The notes: a model not told the origin generated them from the sequence alone. 64,000 bases of DNA from Bostrychus sinensis (GCA_020698575.1 CM036242.1:14489124-14553123); one strand, 5' to 3'; shown: positions 1 through 11,884, counted from the first letter of the stretch. Translations and numbers: made by a program.

Positions 1-1199
1 GATTGACGGGTACAGAAAAATCTCTAGCACCTACAGTGTTATTGCCAGCTGAATGATGTTTTTGGATCCACTAGGCCGCACGTCACACATTGTTCAGTAG
101 TGAGGAAAATGCACAAAACTGTGAACTAAACTGTTATGTGTTCAAAATGGATGGAATATGATTTTTATGTCTAACCATTACATGATGAGTTCACAAAAGA
201 TGAAAACGTTAACCTTGATGTCGAAGTAAAAAGATGCACAAGACTTATAGGAAAGGAAAAAGAAAAGATAAATGCTGCCCCCTTGTGTCTGTGGAGTAAA
301 GTACAGAAACAATTCCATTCACTTGTATTGCATTTATTATGTGAGGAAAATAAATCTTGGCAATGATTTGTGTACTTTGCAATACTATGTTATGTTAGAG
401 TAGACCTATTGAAGTTTATACAAATTGATCAAGAATCACAAAAAAGCTACTATTTAAAGTAAAAATGCATAATAAATGAATAAAATAGTACAGACTCAGA
501 TTGAGCATTCATTAGCACAGCACCATACTGTATTACTCATAGTTATAGCCTAAACAGTAGTTCTTAGTATTTAAAGATACTGTAAGGAGCATGCACTCCT
601 ACTGGTTTGAAAATGGTACTGCACTCTAAATAAAAACAATGGTCTCTTTTCTGATTGGACAATCGGCAATGCAGTTTTAGAACCAAAACAAAAGATCTAA
701 AGAAAAACAACTTGGGCGTTATGTAAAATGTATTTTTAATTATTAATACATCAGCTCTACCATTGTTATCAGTAAAACTAATATTTGATTTAAGCATGTT
801 TACATCATATCTTGGCAAACATGTGGGTAATGTTTATGAAATATAAATGTATATTTTTTTAAATCTTCAGAGCCTACTATTTCTGTGGCTTACAAATTCA
901 CATTAGCTGCTGCTGAGGTAGTAGTAGTTGAAAAGTGTTGTTATCTTGTGATAAAACACTGAGCATAAATAATGCACATACAAAAAATCAGGATTAACAC
1001 AACACAAAGCATTAAGTTAAATTAACCTTCTTTCCCCTGCTGTTTATATATTCTTAGCCTAGTATTTATTCTGTGACTCTAATTAGCTATCCTAAATAAA
1101 TGAAACCATAACTTTTGCCCTAATGCCTAGTAAAATGTAATTAATCAGTCTTGAAGATTGTAATTTCATAACGTTGTCACTTTTGTTTACCTTGTGTAA
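1..1199. other. AT-rich 5' flank of dhcr7, no gene seen
   Basis: The flank is AT-rich and only short chance reading frames are present. I see no splice-bounded exon, RNA gene or long ORF on either strand. The only recognisable item is a dispersed repeat at 764-853 that recurs near 61.2 kb. Base composition changes sharply at about 1,200, where the CpG-rich dhcr7 promoter begins. A divergent neighbour starting from this promoter is possible but nothing in these 1.2 kb shows it. Confidence 0.6.
764..853 (+). repeat. Dispersed repeat, copy 1 of 2
   Basis: About 90 bp beginning near gttatcagtaaaactaatat aligns at roughly 85% by eye with 61,177-61,268 in the same orientation. The shared core includes catgtttacatcatatcttg. 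It is probably part of an old transposable element. The family was not identified. Confidence 0.6.
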
Positions 1200-1385
1200 T
1201 CGCTCGTGCATTGCTCAGCTGCCAATCGCTCCAGTTTCTGTTCTCCAATCAGAGGTCAGCGCCAGGTCTCGCGCCCGCCTTTACTTCAATCCTATTGGCT
1301 GAAACTTCCTACGTCATCGCGCTATGGGCGTCGCTGCGTCGTAACATCTAGCGGTTACATGATATCCACCACCACCTGGGCCAAA
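1200..1385 (+). promoter_or_regulatory. dhcr7: dhcr7 promoter, CpG-rich with three CCAAT motifs
   Basis: This is the only markedly CpG-rich patch in the first 8 kb and it lies directly before the first splice donor. CCAAT motifs are at 1222-1226 and 1245-1249, with an inverted copy (ATTGG) at 1294-1298. A CRE-like ACGTCA is at 1311-1316. No TATA box is evident. In mammals the DHCR7 promoter is driven by SREBP-2 with NF-Y, which binds CCAAT. A run of ccaccacc at 1366-1376 is only a weak match to a sterol response element, so sterol control is expected from the family and not proven here. The transcription start is not resolved. Confidence 0.65.
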
Positions 1386-1442
1386 GGAAAGGAGCAAAAA
1401 AGAAGTCTGCTATTTCGCTTCTAGGGTTACATCCGCGAGCGG
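1386..1442 (+). other. dhcr7: dhcr7 non-coding exon 1 (5' UTR), start approximate
   Basis: A consensus donor gtgagt follows at 1443. The matching acceptor is the pyrimidine-rich tttctcag ending at 2102, two bases before the initiator ATG at 2105. Splicing leaves a purine at -3 of the start codon. The 3' edge of the exon is well supported. The 5' edge is a guess because the transcription start cannot be read from sequence. Confidence 0.55.
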
Positions 1443-2104
1443 GTGAGTACGATACGGTTGATGTGTTGAGCATCTTTTACAGGACGTAAGCTATATCATG
1501 CATTTCCTTTATCGTGCTTTTAGGTTATAAAAACTAAAGGATGCGTTTTTTGAACTGCACACATTTGGTCGTTTTATACGTAACGTTAACATTATTAGAT
1601 TAGCAATAGCCTGTGTGTTTGCGCTTTATGCTCTTGGCAGTCTAGTTTATTTTCAAGAAAGACGTCTATTTTATTATGCAACTATGGCTTTCTTTCCACC
1701 CCTGTATTTCTTCGTCTGTCAACAAACTGTCACTGTGGAAAAAGTGTGAAGTAACCTTCGACATGACCTTTGAAACTGTAGTGGCTTTTGATGGTTTCGG
1801 CAGGTGGATCAATGCTGAGATGTGTTATAAGTGTTGCCGTTATCAAAGTCCTCCAGGCCTGTTCTTGGTCTTTTATTATTTTCCATTTTCAAAGCCATAC
1901 ACTATAATTTCCCCAGTAACCTCATAGTCTTGCATGTTCAAAAATACTAAATTGCATTGTGCATTCATTGCTAACCATACGTTTAAACAAGAAACAGTTT
2001 TGCACTGGTGACTAAGTTGTCTTATAAATGCCATATTACAGTTCAAAGTGCGATAGCCTGCTATATAAAAGATTTTAATCTGTTATTGTGGCCCTTTCTC
2101 AGAG

Positions 2105-5100
2105 ATGAATGGCGCAGAGGCAACCAGGAGACGCACACAACCCAGCACAAATGGGAAATCATCAGAGAAGACTGAGGAGCCAGTGCAATGGGGAAGAGCA
2201 TGGTGAGTTCACGTGACATGAAAGTGAAAACTCTATTTACTGTGGCTACATACTCATTTCATATAGATGGTTTACTATTGTTAAAGGGTTGTTATGTTAT
2301 TTAGCAATATACTGATTTATTGTCTTTTACTGAAGAGAAAAAAATGCTTGCTTATACAAACATACTTCAGTAGCATGTTTGTTAAAGGTGTAGAAAGCTG
2401 TTGTGACTTTTGAGAGTATAGCTTTCTATTTCTGTTCTGTTACGTTTCAGGGAAGTGGACTGGTTCTCCCTGATGGGTGTCATCAGCCTGCTTTGCTTTG
2501 CCCCCTTCATTGTTTTCTACTTTATCATGGCTTGCGACCAGTACCAGTGCTCTGTGACCGAGCCTCTTCTTGACCTGATTACTGGAGAGGCAACACTGGG
2601 CTCCATCTGGGCCCAGGCGCCCTCCTTCACTTGGTCTGCTGCCAAAATATACGCCATCTGGGTCACGTTCCAGGTAGGATAGAGAAAGAAGCTGCTAGCA
2701 GAGATCATATTGGTACATGTAGTGATGCTGGGTTGTGATTACCTTGTGTAGGTGTTCCTGTACATGTGTATTCCTGACTTTACCCATAAGATAGTCCCAG
2801 GTTATGTCGGTGGAGTGCAGGAGGGGGCACGGACACCTGCAGGTAATATTGTAATGTTTGGTATAACAATCTTCTTCCTGTTTTCCTTTCGGTTGTTTCC
2901 TATGCTGGGTTGCCACAAAATATAACCTACCTCTATCTCACTTTGTCCTTTGCATTGCCTTCTCTCACTTTAACTTCATGTCCTCTTTCATATCCATACA
3001 TTTCCTTCTTGGTCTTTGCTCTAGGCCTCCTACCTGAGCCTAAGTATATAGCATTTTTACTTGCTTGCTAACCATTCCAAACACAAACATGAATCATTAA
3101 GGTAAAATTTGTATTATTAATTTTTAGGTCTAATAAACAAGTATGAGATCAATGGGCTGCAGTGCTGGCTCATCACTCATGCCCTGTGGTTTGCCAATGC
3201 CCACTACTTTCACTGGTTCTCTCCCACCATTATTTTTGACAACTGGATCCCATTGATGTGGTGCACCAACATTCTTGGATATGCTGTGTCTACTTTTGCT
3301 TTCATAAAGGCTTACTTGTTCCCTACTAATGCAGAGGACTGGTAAGTGTCTGTGTAGGAAAATAGTTGTTACATGTTCTGAAATACAAAGAATGTGAAGT
3401 GTTTTAGCTTCACTATCACGAGTTGCAGCTATGTAAGTGGCATCATCTCAGTGTATTAATTCACATAGAGCTGGCCAAGTATTGTGCCGAGGTGCAGAGC
3501 CTCAGAAGGAAAGGTAAATATTTGCATTTATAACCACCAAAGTGCCAAATGTGTGCACATTTAACTTATTAATAAAATGTTAGCTCCAAATTGTACTTTG
3601 AAGGCACATCTAGTATAGCTGCTCAGTGATTTTTCCCTCTAAAACATACTTGCATTACTTTGCATTTTGAGCAGACAATGCAAATTAATGTGAAATTGCC
3701 CAACTTGCTCAGCTGTTAACAATAGGCAAATTTAGGTTATACCTTGTCATTATTAAGCTTTGTGTGGATGTTTCATACCAACATTGTATTCATACTATCG
3801 TAACTTGTTAGTAACCACTATGTTTTGTTCTTTTACAGTAAGTTTACAGGAAACATTTTTTACAACTACATGATGGGCATTGAGTTTAACCCACGGATTG
3901 GGAAGTGGTTCGACTTTAAGCTCTTCTTCAACGGTCGACCAGGCATTGTCGCCTGGACTCTCATTAATCTGTCTTACATGGCCAAGCAGCAAGAACTGTA
4001 TGGATATATCACCAACTCCATGATCCTGGTCAATGTATTACAGGTAATGCAAATGACAAAAACACCATTCTGTTTAGATCTGTCATGTTCTTATGGATTT
4101 TTGTGAGGTGAAGTCAAAGCTTGTGTGAAGCTGTAAAACTGAAAATGTATATATTTTTTTGTCATTGGCCACACATTACATTGCAAATTAATAGATATGG
4201 TGACGATTGCAAAATCCTTAATTGCATTCGTATACTGCTATGTTATTCTACTGTTAGTAAAATCGACCCCAGTGTGAGCAGTCACATTTAGATTTGTTCT
4301 TCTGTAATAATAATACAACCTTTACTATGCCTAAAGAGCACATTTAATTATCTAATTATCTGTAATATTTTTACAAATCACATATGTTTGACTAATTATG
4401 TGCAGTTCTATTTTTTATTTATTTTATTTTTTTTGTAGGCCATTTATGTGTTGGACTTTTTCTGGAACGAGGCATGGTACTTAAAGACCATTGATATCTG
4501 CCATGATCACTTCGGATGGTATCTTGGCTGGGGAGACTGCGTCTGGTTGCCATATCTCTACACACTGCAAGTAAGTACGCTTTAACACAATGCATTTTAG
4601 TCCACAAAAATACTTCAGGATTTGAGGAGTTTAGTCTTTGAGGAGGCAAGACATAAGAAATTGGATTCACCCTTTAAATGTAGACAGCTAAGCAATGTTT
4701 GGCCGAGACAAACTAGTTATAAGGAGGAAGAGGAGGAGTCTTCCAGCTGCCAGGCAGATGAGACAGCAGCACCTAGAGATGAAGGAGCGGAGTCTTCCAG
4801 GTAACTACAGTGACAAGACAAATGTGCTTCTGCCTTTCAGGGCTTATACCTAGTCTACCATCCTGTCCAGCTCTCCGATGGCCACGCTTTGGCTATCCTG
4901 CTTCTCGGCCTGGTCGGTTATTACATCTTCCGTTCCACCAACCACCAGAAGGACCTGTTCAGACGCACCGAGGGAGCTTGCACTATCTGGGGACGCAAAC
5001 CTACGTACATTGAGTGCTCATATCGCTCGGCTGATGGTGGCAGCTACAAAAGCAAGCTTCTCACATCGGGATTCTGGGGTGTGGCCAGGCACTTTAACTA

Positions 5101-5305
5101 CACTGGGGACCTAATGGGCTCACTGGCTTACTGTGCTGCCTGTGGTTTTGGTCACCTACTTCCATACTTCTACATTGTTTACATGACCATCCTGCTGGTC
5201 CACCGCTGTGTGCGAGATGAGCATCGATGCAGTAGCAAATATGGCAAAGACTGGAAACGGTACACGGATGCTGTGCCCTATCGACTCATCCCAGGAGTGT
5301 TTTAG
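2105..5305 (+). CDS. dhcr7: 7-dehydrocholesterol reductase, complete gene in seven coding exons
   Basis: Coding exons are 2105-2202, 2451-2673, 2752-2842, 3128-3341, 3839-4043, 4439-4570 and 4841-5305 (stop included). All introns are GT-AG and the phases join cleanly. The 1,428-nt CDS encodes 475 residues, the length of the human enzyme. The protein is a polytopic ER-membrane sterol reductase of the ERG4/ERG24 family. It uses NADPH to reduce the C7-C8 double bond of 7-dehydrocholesterol, the last step of the Kandutsch-Russell route to cholesterol, and so also controls the vitamin D3 precursor. Family signatures are NYMMGIEFNPRIG (about residues 218-230) and LLTSGFWGVARHFNY (394-408), and the C-terminus ends VPYRLIPGVF. 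Residues altered in human Smith-Lemli-Opitz syndrome (R352, R404, E448) are present at the same numbers. No frameshift or missing exon is seen. The start is the first ATG after the UTR splice junction and reads MNGAEATRRR. The N-terminal ~28 residues are divergent, as usual, before the conserved QWGRAWEVDWFS. Identification is by homology recognised by eye. Confidence 0.97.
4622..4804 (+). other. Purine-rich open stretch inside dhcr7 intron 7
   Basis: The last intron (4571-4840) contains an open frame with a glutamate- and serine-rich translation. It also has two direct copies of ggagtcttccag, near 4735 and 4790. The second copy is followed by a donor-like gtaact at 4801. No good acceptor precedes it, and inclusion would interrupt a continuous, conserved membrane-protein sequence. 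It is most likely intronic sequence, possibly rich in splicing-enhancer-like purines. Confidence 0.3.
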
Positions 5306-5875
5306 AGGAAGATATGGGACATTTCAAGTGACAGAAAAAATCAGAAACAGAACTTAAAAAATAAGAAATTAGTTAAACATACCAGCATGATAAAGTATGT
5401 ATGCATCATTATTTCAGATACATATCAAATATAATCACAATGGTACAATATATTGTATCTCACTGCCAAGCTCATGTTCTCTCAGTAGTTCACAATTGGA
5501 TTCTTTTAGGACTAACTAAAACAGTTGCACAAAGCCTGCTTACCAACCCATAGCTAATATGAATATTTTAAACTTGCTTTCTTTTGAAATAGTGGATGTT
5601 GTAACTGGATTATAGTGATGGGTTTGACTTTGCAAATAGCAAATATGAATATGTAAAAAACCACAAGATCCATACTGACCCATTTTGTGTGTAAATCACA
5701 TATTTAGGCAACATTTCTCCATTTTAGATATTAGTGCTTTTTGCAATTCTTCTGTTCGTCATTCCTGTTGACCACTTTGCATTTTTATACCTTAGCACAA
5801 GTCTGTTTGTAGGTAAACATTTCTTATTCCAAAACTGCCTTTACATTGCCAATAAATGAGAGTGTCTTTTTGTGC
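5306..5875 (+). other. dhcr7: dhcr7 3' UTR
   Basis: This AT-rich stretch follows the stop codon with no further splice signals. Its end is placed just after the AATAAA at 5851 and the GT/T-rich element downstream. Alternative AATAAA hexamers near 5994 and 6055 could give longer transcripts. Confidence 0.6.
5851..5856 (+). terminator. dhcr7: dhcr7 poly(A) signal
   Basis: The canonical hexamer AATAAA lies 546 nt after the stop codon. It is followed within 10-20 nt by the T/GT-rich gtgtctttttgtgc, the usual downstream cleavage element. It is the first perfect hexamer with such a downstream element in the 3' flank. Confidence 0.65.
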
Positions 5876-8499
5876 ATCTTAACAAATGTCATACTTATCT
5901 TAAATTAAATACATTGATTAGTATTTTTCTTTTCTGGTGGCCAAAAAGTTGTACTAGCATTTTTGGTGCTTTTCACACACACATGTAATATAAAAATAAA
6001 ATAATGTAAAGTTCTCAGCACTTATAATCAATCCAGGATGAGAACAAAGAATTAATAAATAAAGAATAACTCACCACCTTTAACAATATGTAACTCGTCA
6101 TCGACCAGATGTTCCACAGTGTCCAACTGCCATCTTGTAAAAATAGGGCTTAACAATTGCAAACTTTAGTGTGCTACTACATTTCACTTTCTATATAATT
6201 ATATACACAGATACACTGGGATGGTTTGGATTTGCATAACTAATGACTGCTATGATGTTAGTAATGTGTGTGACCACCAGAGGGCAGCAGATAATTGCTG
6301 ATCTATTTGCACATTTCAATTTGGTTTGTGAAATAAATCTTTATTCTCTAGATCATTTTAATAGGTGCAAACAAACATGTGACAAATCACTCTATACAAG
6401 CATTTTGTTACTAGAGCTGGGTGGACATTGATTCTGTTACTTATGATATAATGACATGTCGTAAGTGCCACTGTAATGCTATGTAAGCACTGGACCTGCT
6501 CCCTGAACCTTTACCTATTAGCGTAATGATACTAGTTATGAATCTAATCTGTTATCATAATGGATAAGTAATCGATTCCCCTTTGTTCAAAGCTAATGCG
6601 ATAAGTTTCAGACTCATTTCACTGTTCCACATGCACACAACCACTTAACATCTTTCTTTGCACCTCAATTGATTCTCTCATTATCCCTGAAGGTGAAGAA
6701 ATGTTGCATGAGTTTCAAAAGAGGCACGGTTTGCAAGAGTTATTCAGCTACACTGACAAAACAGTAGATTTTTGTGTTTGAAATTGAGCTTCTGAATGAC
6801 TAAAAGTTTGACCAATGACCAAGTTTGTTCAGATCACGTTCTCCCATATAACTGCAGCTGCAGAGACATTTGCATTGAAAGGGCAGGTGAGGGTCAAAAG
6901 AAAGAAATGGCCTTATAGAAAAAGTGTGACGTCTGGGTAAGTGGTAATGACAATAAGGCTGAAGTGAATGGCAGGAACACAATGGGATATATAAGAGTTG
7001 GTGCCACTCCTCAGTTAAAGTTTGCTTGATTTCCCGTGAGGCCAAATTAGTTTTTATTATGAGTTTTTTTTTTGGGGGGGGGCAATAGTGTTGTGGTTCA
7101 GAGTGGTAAGTGAGACGGAAAGGGGGCACCTCAGAGGGAGGAAAGTACATGATTTGTCAGCAAACTGTGGCCGCTGACAATTCATATGTATCATAAATAC
7201 AGCAGAGCACTCCAGGCCACAGAGGGGCTAATAATCACATTGTGGTGGTTGAGGTTGAATGGGTTGGCCGCTCGCGGTGGTGGCACAAGGGCAATTCGAA
7301 CTTTTCTAATAGGATTTTTCTTGTATGAGTTTGATGGGTTCAGTTATTGCAAGTGTCTTCATTTTATTACATTTCAGACAATCTGCTGGAAGAAAATTGC
7401 TTTGGTAAATGGTTTCAAGCAGCACTCATCACTTCTTTTTTTCTTTTAATGTTGTAAGATTGATTCTAAAATCTCATTGCTTCGTATACTTGACTGCACA
7501 TGCTGAGTCTAAGTCATAACCAAAGCAAGTGTTACAATTAGCTCCTCAAAAGTCTTCTTAGAAGTTAAATTTATGGGCATGGAGATATTGTTCTAGTACT
7601 CACCTCATCTGAGCTTTAATATAACATGTTTTTGATACAGGGGAAACTAGAGCAGGGGACTGACATTTTTTGACCAATCACATGCTCAGAGCAAAAGGAG
7701 GATGGTCCCGTTCAGATCAGGGACCTTCATTTGTTGAGTCTTTATACACTGGAGTAATCTGGAGTATCATTTCAATAAAAAGTCAAGTCCAACTTAAACT
7801 ATGCAAGCACTGGTGCCAACTGTTTATAGTACACCACAAAACAACAGAAAAAAACAAAAACAGACAGAAAAAACTAAATGTGAATAAATAAGAAAGAGGA
7901 AGAGCCTTTTTTAAACTTGCTTTCGTATTCTCAGAAACCAGCCTTTTCTGTTCCTTTTTAGCAACACTCAAACCTGCTTCTGAATTAATTTCATCTTTGC
8001 TTTTCAAATGACGTAATGTGACAGGCATCAAGACATTGATTTGAGACGAATACTGCATCATAATTGTTTTCATCTCAACTACTCAGATGTTGCTGAGAAA
8101 GCAGAAAGCAGTGTTCACATAATGAGTCATTTTAACACAAAAAAATCCCAAAGTTACAGACAGGTTTGCTGAATCAGCTAGAGCAGGGTTAAAAAAGCCT
8201 GTGTTGTAACATTTGAAATAGATTTTTCCATAATAAATCAGTTGTGGAGATGGCAGTTCTTGATGTGTAGCTTTTGTGACTCAGATAGACACTAAATGTA
8301 ATGTCATAAATTCTAAACTGGGGTTGAGACCTAAAGTGAGCGCAAGCAGCAAGAGTTATACAGGCTATATGTTGAAACGTGTTATGCAACACTGTTTATT
8401 TACCTCTTTGTTTAATCATAGGTATAAACTAACATAAACATACCCTATCTAGAACGCATGCTACAATCCATTATCCTGGCTGATATTTATTGTTACTGA
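5876..8499. other. Intergenic, no gene seen
   Basis: AT-rich single-copy-looking DNA with no recognisable exon on either strand. It holds a CTCF-like motif at 6271-6289 and a T10G9 homopolymer junction at 7064-7082. The reading frames of up to 116 codons are low-complexity and lack splice context. Confidence 0.55.
6271..6289 (+). promoter_or_regulatory. CTCF-like motif downstream of dhcr7
   Basis: The 19-mer tgaccaccagagggcagca matches the known vertebrate CTCF core (CCACCAGRGGGC) at nearly every informative position. It lies about 0.4 kb beyond the predicted dhcr7 poly(A) site, where an insulator would be plausible. Occupancy is not shown by sequence, and similar motifs can be carried by repeats. 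Confidence 0.45.
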
Positions 8500-8611
8500 T
8501 ATAATGTCAGGTTAAGAATCTGCAGCACGAATCCCAATAACCCTTTCCATTGACCTTTTTCTTGATCTCGAGCCGCATTTCTCTACTTCGCTGCTTCTTC
8601 GATGTCTGCTC

Positions 8612-8631
8612 TGACCTCTGACCTCTAACCT
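8612..8631 (-). promoter_or_regulatory. DR1-type nuclear receptor element
   Basis: TGACCT at 8612-8617 and 8619-8624 are separated by a single base, followed after one base by TAACCT at 8626-8631. On the minus strand this reads as AGGTCA half-sites spaced by one. Known binders of this arrangement are HNF4, COUP-TF and PPAR/RXR. The surrounding 8,530-8,700 is GC-richer than its neighbours and has no recognised repeat. The regulatory role is inferred. Confidence 0.4.
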
Positions 8632-8989
8632 GGCCTGTCAAGCTCGCTAATGGACTGATGAGCCCAGCAGACTGACTGCCAGACTAAACAAAAGCCCTCC
8701 CACTGCTTTTAACAGAGAAGCCCAGGTTGTGATGACTTTAAGATAAACACCAACACAATGAACAACTTAAGACCTAGATACACATTTGTGGATATTTTTA
8801 GAAAAACATAAGCTATTATTCTGTCGATTTGCTTTGAGTTTTGGGTCCTCAAAGCTTCTTTAAAACACCTTCCATAGACATTTAAATGGTCAAAAAGCTT
8901 TTAACACATGTGGTTACTGTTGGCCGTTGAGGTGTCTATTTAGCATCCATCCAGTAAAATTTTACCCAGGAACAGGTCAGGTAGCAGTC

Positions 8990-10130
8990 AAAAAAGATCT
9001 TCACTGACTTTCCTCTTCCCAAACATTGCTTCCAGCTCCCAGGCCAGATGAGAGACCAAATAAATGACTCGCTTTCTACTTTCCAACTTACAATAGCTCT
9101 CATAGTTGTTCAATTTAACCTCATAACTCCCAGCATGACAGACGTGACTGACGAACATGGGAAAATATCCCGGCGGCGGGTTACTGGGCTGTATGTACTT
9201 TTAAACAACTTTTATTTCGATGGACAGAGAGAAAAAAAAAAATATTCCAAAACGTCTTTTCCTTTTGTCATCTTCCAGACAGATTGACAGAGGCCTTAAA
9301 TTGGAGGGGGGAAAAAGAAGCTCTGAATAATCTGACAGAATCCTACACCCCATTTTAGGCTTGACTTCTTGTAAGTCACTCAGAGAGTTGAATTAAAAAA
9401 GGATTAGAAGCCGAAAAAGAATTAGAGGGATTAAAAAGGATTCTTGGGCCGAGCTACAAATCCATAGCTGATGTGGTAAAAATGATTGGCTGGAGATACT
9501 ACACCTCATATTAACAAGGCTTGTGAGCCATAGGAGCACTTCTCTTCTCACTTCAGTGACCACAGAGCGCACACAGTAAATTGGACATTTTTACATGTTA
9601 GCAGTGTAGGATTTGGGATTTAGGAGCTTGAGTTGCTTCTGTATTGATAGTCCAACTTTACTTGAGAACAGCTTGACTCCTTCTCTGAGCCAAATGGAGC
9701 TTGACCTAACAATACGGAACTGCTTCAATATTAGCTTACCCAAAAGTTTGTGCAATTGATAAGCAAAACCAGCCAGGAAAACAAACAAAACATCAGTGCA
9801 AGATATTGATCTAAAAGATTTTGTTATGTCAACTCGACTGGTGCAAATATAAACATTGGTACATAAGGAAGCGTTGTGGGTCGTCGACATGCATGCAAAA
9901 GTAACAGGTGGGTAGTTTCCAGCAGGAGGGGGATTGTTTGACGTGTTTGGTTGCTTTGGAGACAGAGGGACTTTTGGTGGGCCCTGGGTGTGGGTTGCCG
10001 GGTGACAGCCAGTTGTCAAGAGAGAACTGGGCAGGCATGGGACATTTGCTGCCAGTGGGTTCCAGGAAAGAAACGGCCAAACTGAACTTAATCCCAAAGT
10101 TAATTACCATACTGAGGTCCAACATTAACT
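8990..10130. other. Non-repetitive intergenic DNA, candidate regulatory
   Basis: This stretch lacks the repeat hallmarks seen elsewhere and includes GC-richer patches near 9,110-9,200 and 9,900-10,080. The longest frame (minus strand, 9591-10097, 168 codons) shows no recognisable domain, no coding-like composition and no clear splice sites. I treat it as non-coding. Confidence 0.3.
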
Positions 10131-11487
10131 AAAATTACCATACTGGTTGATATAGTTGCTAACCTTGGTGGCACTGAAAGAATATTGGGAGCACACCAAG
10201 AAAATGGTCTATTACTTTTACACAGTAGTAAGCAACTAGTTTGAAATGTGTTGAATGAAAGATGGTACAGGTGTCCCATGCGAAAGATGGAGGAGTTTTG
10301 GCAGGGTTGGTCTGCAAGTGCTTTGGAGGTCAGAGTCTAGTGCGTACTTGTTACTGCAGGCTAAGTTTAAACTGTTGCGAATGTTGCTACCAAGTCCCCA
10401 CCCTGGGAGTTTCACCCAGAGAATTCAAATGAAATTTACCAATACTTCACTGACCCACATTTATCAAGAAGTAGATGAAAGGCTTGCTTTAGACTGTACA
10501 TAATCCAACCACAGGTAATCACAAGCTTGTTTACTCTTTGTGTCAGTCCCAGGCCTGAATAAATAAAGCGTTTTGCATCAGGCATCTTGCATAAAATCTC
10601 TGTCAAATCAATATACAAATCACTGCACCCTAGAAGGTAATAGCGATCCTGGAAGAGAAAAGCCGAAAGGGAAAAAACAACAACATACCTATTCTATAAT
10701 CACAAAGGCACAGTCATTACAAGTCACACCACATGTTCAAGACTAACACTGTTCGTACTCTAAAAATAATGCTGCATTAGCCCTACAAACACATGAAACA
10801 AACAAACAAACAAACAAACAGAATAAAGGCTATAAACCTGCTGGCAAAAAGGCAAGAGTGTTCAACCAAATGAGAGTACTCACCCCACCTTCAAACTACA
10901 AAAAGTGTCAATGTTAGCCTAAAGCTGACTCACAACAGGTGACATATAGAAAGTTATAAACATGGCAGCACTACAGGGACAATTATCCAAACCAACACAA
11001 AAGTAGTGTCTCTTGAGAAGTTTTGCTCAGCACCTTTAACCTCATTTTTCAGTCTTGACATTTGACCCTAGAGAAAGTATTGTGGGTCGATAAAGTGATC
11101 AAATGTCACAACACTGTGGTATTCATATTGCTTACAGCATATTCTTCTGGATCAATACATACTGTATTTGAACGTGGAACAAGAAGCCGGGCAGGCCTTG
11201 CACTTTTTCCCTCACCGATTAGCTGAGTCGTCCTAACTGGATCTAATGATAATTGCAGCAGTAGCAACGCCTCACACAGACCCTAATAGCTTTCACTTTA
11301 ATAAATCACAAGGGACAATCACTCTTCCATTACCTTCAATCACACTTGCCACAATCACACACCATTAAAATCCTGATCTATCCAAGATGACAGCAAGCCA
11401 ATTTACTTCATTGTTTTTGATACAACAGAGAGTTGCCTCAATAGTGTAAAGTCATCATTTCTGTCATGTACATGTATTAATGATATA
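10131..11487. other. Intergenic, no gene seen
   Basis: AT-rich DNA with a short CAAA microsatellite at about 10,796-10,820 and no recognisable exon or RNA gene on either strand. Confidence 0.55.
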
Positions 11488-11765
11488 GTTAGCCTTCTCT
11501 TTCTTCCGCTTATTCCCGTTAGGGGTCGCGGGTGACTTTGGGCCTTAGGCAGGGTACACCCTGGACAGGGGCCAGCGTGTCGCTGGGCTGGCATAGAGAC
11601 AAACACAGAAAGACAACCATTCACTCTCACAATTTAGAGTCAACAGTTCACCTAACACATGCATGTCATTGGACGGTGGAACGAAGCCTGGAGTACCCAG
11701 AGGGGAGGACTCGACCCAGAGAGTTTGTGAGTTGGCTGGCCGAGGATCTAACCCATGTATAACTA
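11488..11765 (-). repeat. tRNA-SINE family A (RTE-type tail), 3' part
   Basis: On the minus strand this matches a very common teleost SINE body. It contains the segment around ccaatgacatgcatgtg, the wording of cctggggtgtaccctgcc, and a terminal GCGGAAGAAAG. That end is shared with the Rex3-type LINE end at 37.93 kb (gcggaagaagatggatgg), so mobilisation by an RTE/Rex3-type LINE is likely. The 5' tRNA-like head is missing. Related pieces are at 18,165, 28,823, 44,300, 56,690 and 60,810. Confidence 0.65.
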
Positions 11766-11884
11766 CATACAATATATTATTCAGGGCACAACACAGATAT
11801 TACACAGCAAACAACAGCAGTACCGCTCTTGGTGTCATTCATTAATGTGTACAAAGTACTGTATATCTGACATTAGTATTGTGT

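Noticed and set aside
2455..2916. Minus-strand and alternative frames overlapping dhcr7 exons
   Set aside because: Shadow frames of the conserved dhcr7 exons, which read through clean splice sites on the + strand.
9591..10097. 168-codon minus-strand open frame
   Set aside because: The translation has no recognisable domain and mixed composition. There are no splice or promoter signals, and an overlapping frame exists in another phase. Best explained as chance in GC-richer DNA.
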